Source: Gammaproteobacteria bacterium (GTDB taxonomy: Bacteria; Pseudomonadota; Gammaproteobacteria; Legionellales; Legionellaceae). From it: a stretch of 64,000 nt of DNA. This document shows, piece after piece, positions 62,771 to 64,000 of this stretch. The translations under genes and the position numbers were made by a program. The notes under the pieces were generated by a model. That model ran no database searches, was not told where the DNA came from, and saw only the letters and a list, made by a program, of their open reading frames with translations. The stretch's first letter is position 1. Each line of letters starts with the position of its first letter. The stretch covers positions 62,001-126,000 of the forward strand of contig JANSXK010000002.1 of assembly GCA_024742995.1 (NCBI GenBank), written 5' to 3'.

Positions 62771-63556
62771 TTAATTATTGTTGATAGTCTGGACGATAAT
62801 CTCCATATCCCCATCCAGAGGTAAAATATGTGCGGAATGTTGCAGCCAGTGGAGTGTGGCTTGTTTTTGGTGCTCGAAGAGTGGTGCAATTGCTTTGGAG
62901 TCGGCAACTTTATCATGGGTGCCTAAAAAAACATCCGTCGGACAAGTAAGTTGCAAGGATTTTGGGGCGTCGACTAAGGCTAGCATCTCGATAATGGTGG
63001 TGAGAGGCAAGCGTCGATAAGTTAGTTCTTGGTAGTGCGCTGTATAAATATCTCCCCCAGCGTTTTGTAAACTTTGCCAACCTACTGCGTGCAAACAGCG
63101 CGCTGCTATCCATGCCCAATGTGCAGAATAATGAAGTTTGAGCGCGGGTGCGAGGAGATGCAAATGCTGGAGCTTGTAATGCTGCGACAATTCCAAGGCC
63201 AAGACGCCGCCCAAAGACAAACCCACAACTGTCACTTCTTTGAAAGATTCTACCAGCATTGCGCATTGTTCTTCAGCAACACGCCGCCAATCTTGCACCG
63301 TTGCGGTAGAGAAGGCTTGAATGGATTCCGCGTGGCCAGGTAACACTGGGCAAACGATCCGATCATAGCCTTTGAACTGTGGCAGCATGCCACGAAACAC
63401 CGCTGGTGATGACGAAAATCCATGCAAGAGTAACAACGCTCGATCATGCTTTTTGGTGATCGTTTTATCAATCGGCAAAAGATAAGACGACTCTTCTGTG
63501 GTCAAGGGGCGAATAATGTTGCTCTTAAAGAAAAACGCGAAATCATTGAGGTTCAT
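62771..63556 (-). CDS. Alpha/beta hydrolase (esterase/monoacylglycerol-lipase-like)
   Basis: A 261-residue cytosolic hydrolase. The oxyanion-hole segment LLLLHGFSSSP (about 41-51), the nucleophile elbow VGLSLGG (S114), an acid residue in FLGTHDKVADS and the catalytic His in HSAHILPLD form the triad. It resembles carboxylesterases and monoacylglycerol lipases; the substrate is unknown. It lies 15 bp downstream of the IMPDH-like gene. Confidence 0.85.
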   Translation of the reverse strand: MNLNDFAFFFKSNIIRPLTTEESSYLLPIDKTITKKHDRALLLLHGFSSSPAVFRGMLPQFKGYDRIVCPVLPGHAESIQAFSTATVQDWRRVAEEQCAMLVESFKEVTVVGLSLGGVLALELSQHYKLQHLHLLAPALKLHYSAHWAWIAARCLHAVGWQSLQNAGGDIYTAHYQELTYRRLPLTTIIEMLALVDAPKSLQLTCPTDVFLGTHDKVADSKAIAPLFEHQKQATLHWLQHSAHILPLDGDMEIIVQTINNN

Positions 63557-63571
63557 ACGGTGCGTCCTAGC

Positions 63572-64000
63572 TTACACGCTTTCATTCATTTTATGTGGCA
63601 GGCTTTCTATCCGTCCTGCCGGGGTGACTTCAACGTAATTGAGCTTGCGTTGGAGTTCGCTGATGGTATCAGCGCCGGCATAAGTGAGGCCGGAGCGTAA
63701 GCCTCCTATGATGTCTGCTAAGATCATGTCAGCATCTTCACGATAAAGGACATCGGCAGAAACGCCTTCGGCTGTTTTCCACTCATGCATTTGGCCCAAA
63801 TAATTTTCTTGAGCCTCTTGTGAAGCCATGCCGCGATAGCGTTTGACGCGTGCGCCGTCAGGTCGGGTGATGACCTCTCCTGGAGTCGGTTCGGTGCCAG
63901 CCAGCATGCCACCAATCATGACAAAATCAGCGCCAAATGCCAGGGCTTTTACAATATCACCGGGCGTTTTGAGGCCACCATCAGCGACAATGGAACGATC
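63572..64000 (-). CDS. IMP dehydrogenase / GMP reductase family, C-terminal part
   Basis: About 142 C-terminal codons of a purine-nucleotide oxidoreductase; the 5' part lies beyond the window. In frame from the edge it reads [19 protein letters not shown], then [27 protein letters not shown] and [18 protein letters not shown], all conserved in the IMPDH/GMPR barrel. No CBS domains can be judged. YRGMAS is IMPDH-like, but the short end resembles GMP reductase, so I give no symbol. An internal ATG at 63919 is not the true start, because the frame continues upstream to the window edge. Confidence 0.88.
   Translation of the reverse strand, partial: DRSIVADGGLKTPGDIVKALAFGADFVMIGGMLAGTEPTPGEVITRPDGARVKRYRGMASQEAQENYLGQMHEWKTAEGVSADVLYREDADMILADIIGGLRSGLTYAGADTISELQRKLNYVEVTPAGRIESLPHKMNESV

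Overview
The window looks like chromosomal DNA of a gammaproteobacterium, most likely of the Legionellales (Legionella/Coxiella-like lineages). This is inferred from gene content, not from a database search. Gammaproteobacterial markers are the ubiE-ubiJ-ubiB-tatA-tatB run, the rppH-ptsP-lgt-thyA run, dnaA-dnaN-recF, a DarP/RlmKL pair and a Coq7-type ubiquinone hydroxylase. A chromosomal TraI_2-like protein beside rsmA/apaH, a PagP-like outer-membrane acyltransferase, many exported proteins and several lineage-specific proteins with a hydrophobic hairpin add to the Legionellales impression. Base composition is moderate, TTG starts recur, and I saw no rRNA or tRNA gene.

Layout. 1-3080: end of a histidine operon (hisA, hisF, hisIE) running into purH with overlapping stop/start codons. 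3096-8750: an accessory island with a leucine-rich-repeat protein, an IS3-family element with a frameshifted orfB lying against a truncated IS30-family transposase, an exported Vps62-like protein, and two oppositely oriented IS21 fragments. 8752-9627: an unidentified protein. 9665-18830 (minus strand): rlmL, darP and a TSUP permease downstream of a complete aa3-type cytochrome c oxidase cluster (triheme cytochrome c, coxB, coxA, ctaG, coxC). 18896-24439 (minus): ubiE, ubiJ, ubiB, tatA (55 residues), tatB, an MHS-type transporter and a pteridine-reductase-like SDR. 24642-32263 (plus): corA, a MidA-type methyltransferase, a PTPS-III-like protein, priA, an exported beta-sandwich protein, and overlapping exported msrA and msrB.

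32365-34461 is a second small accessory patch: a membrane protein, a HAD-like protein with a degenerate nucleophile motif, a broken serine recombinase and the truncated signal-peptide gene it abuts. 34500-38893 (minus) is thyA-lgt-ptsP-rppH. It diverges from dnaA-dnaN-recF (39008-42543), which has a near-consensus sigma-70 promoter and one DnaA-box-like site; gyrB does not follow recF. 42584-52819 holds envelope and housekeeping genes (MltB-like transglycosylase, HAD phosphatase, apaH, TraI_2-like protein, rsmA, TlpA-like thioredoxin, pagP-like gene, PiT transporter, coq7) mixed with lineage-specific membrane proteins. 53014-60705 is one tight operon: cold-shock-domain protein, moxR, DUF58, DUF4381, batA, batB, batC, batD, queC. 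60740-62645 carries a GIN-domain-like lipoprotein and an acidic repeat protein. The window closes with an alpha/beta hydrolase and the 3' part of an IMPDH/GMP-reductase gene.

Functional links: PurH consumes the AICAR released by HisF/HisH. The respiratory cluster, quinone biosynthesis (UbiE, UbiJ, UbiB, Coq7) and Tat components support aerobic respiration. The PTPS-III-like protein, the pteridine-reductase-like SDR and ThyA all touch folate metabolism. Two families of dispersed palindromic repeats (three copies and two copies) and three coding tandem-repeat expansions are the main non-gene structures. I found no clear novel multi-gene system. The best leads are the Vps62-like exported protein, the unidentified 291-residue protein at 8752-9627, the degenerate HAD-like protein, the hairpin-protein set and the dispersed repeats.
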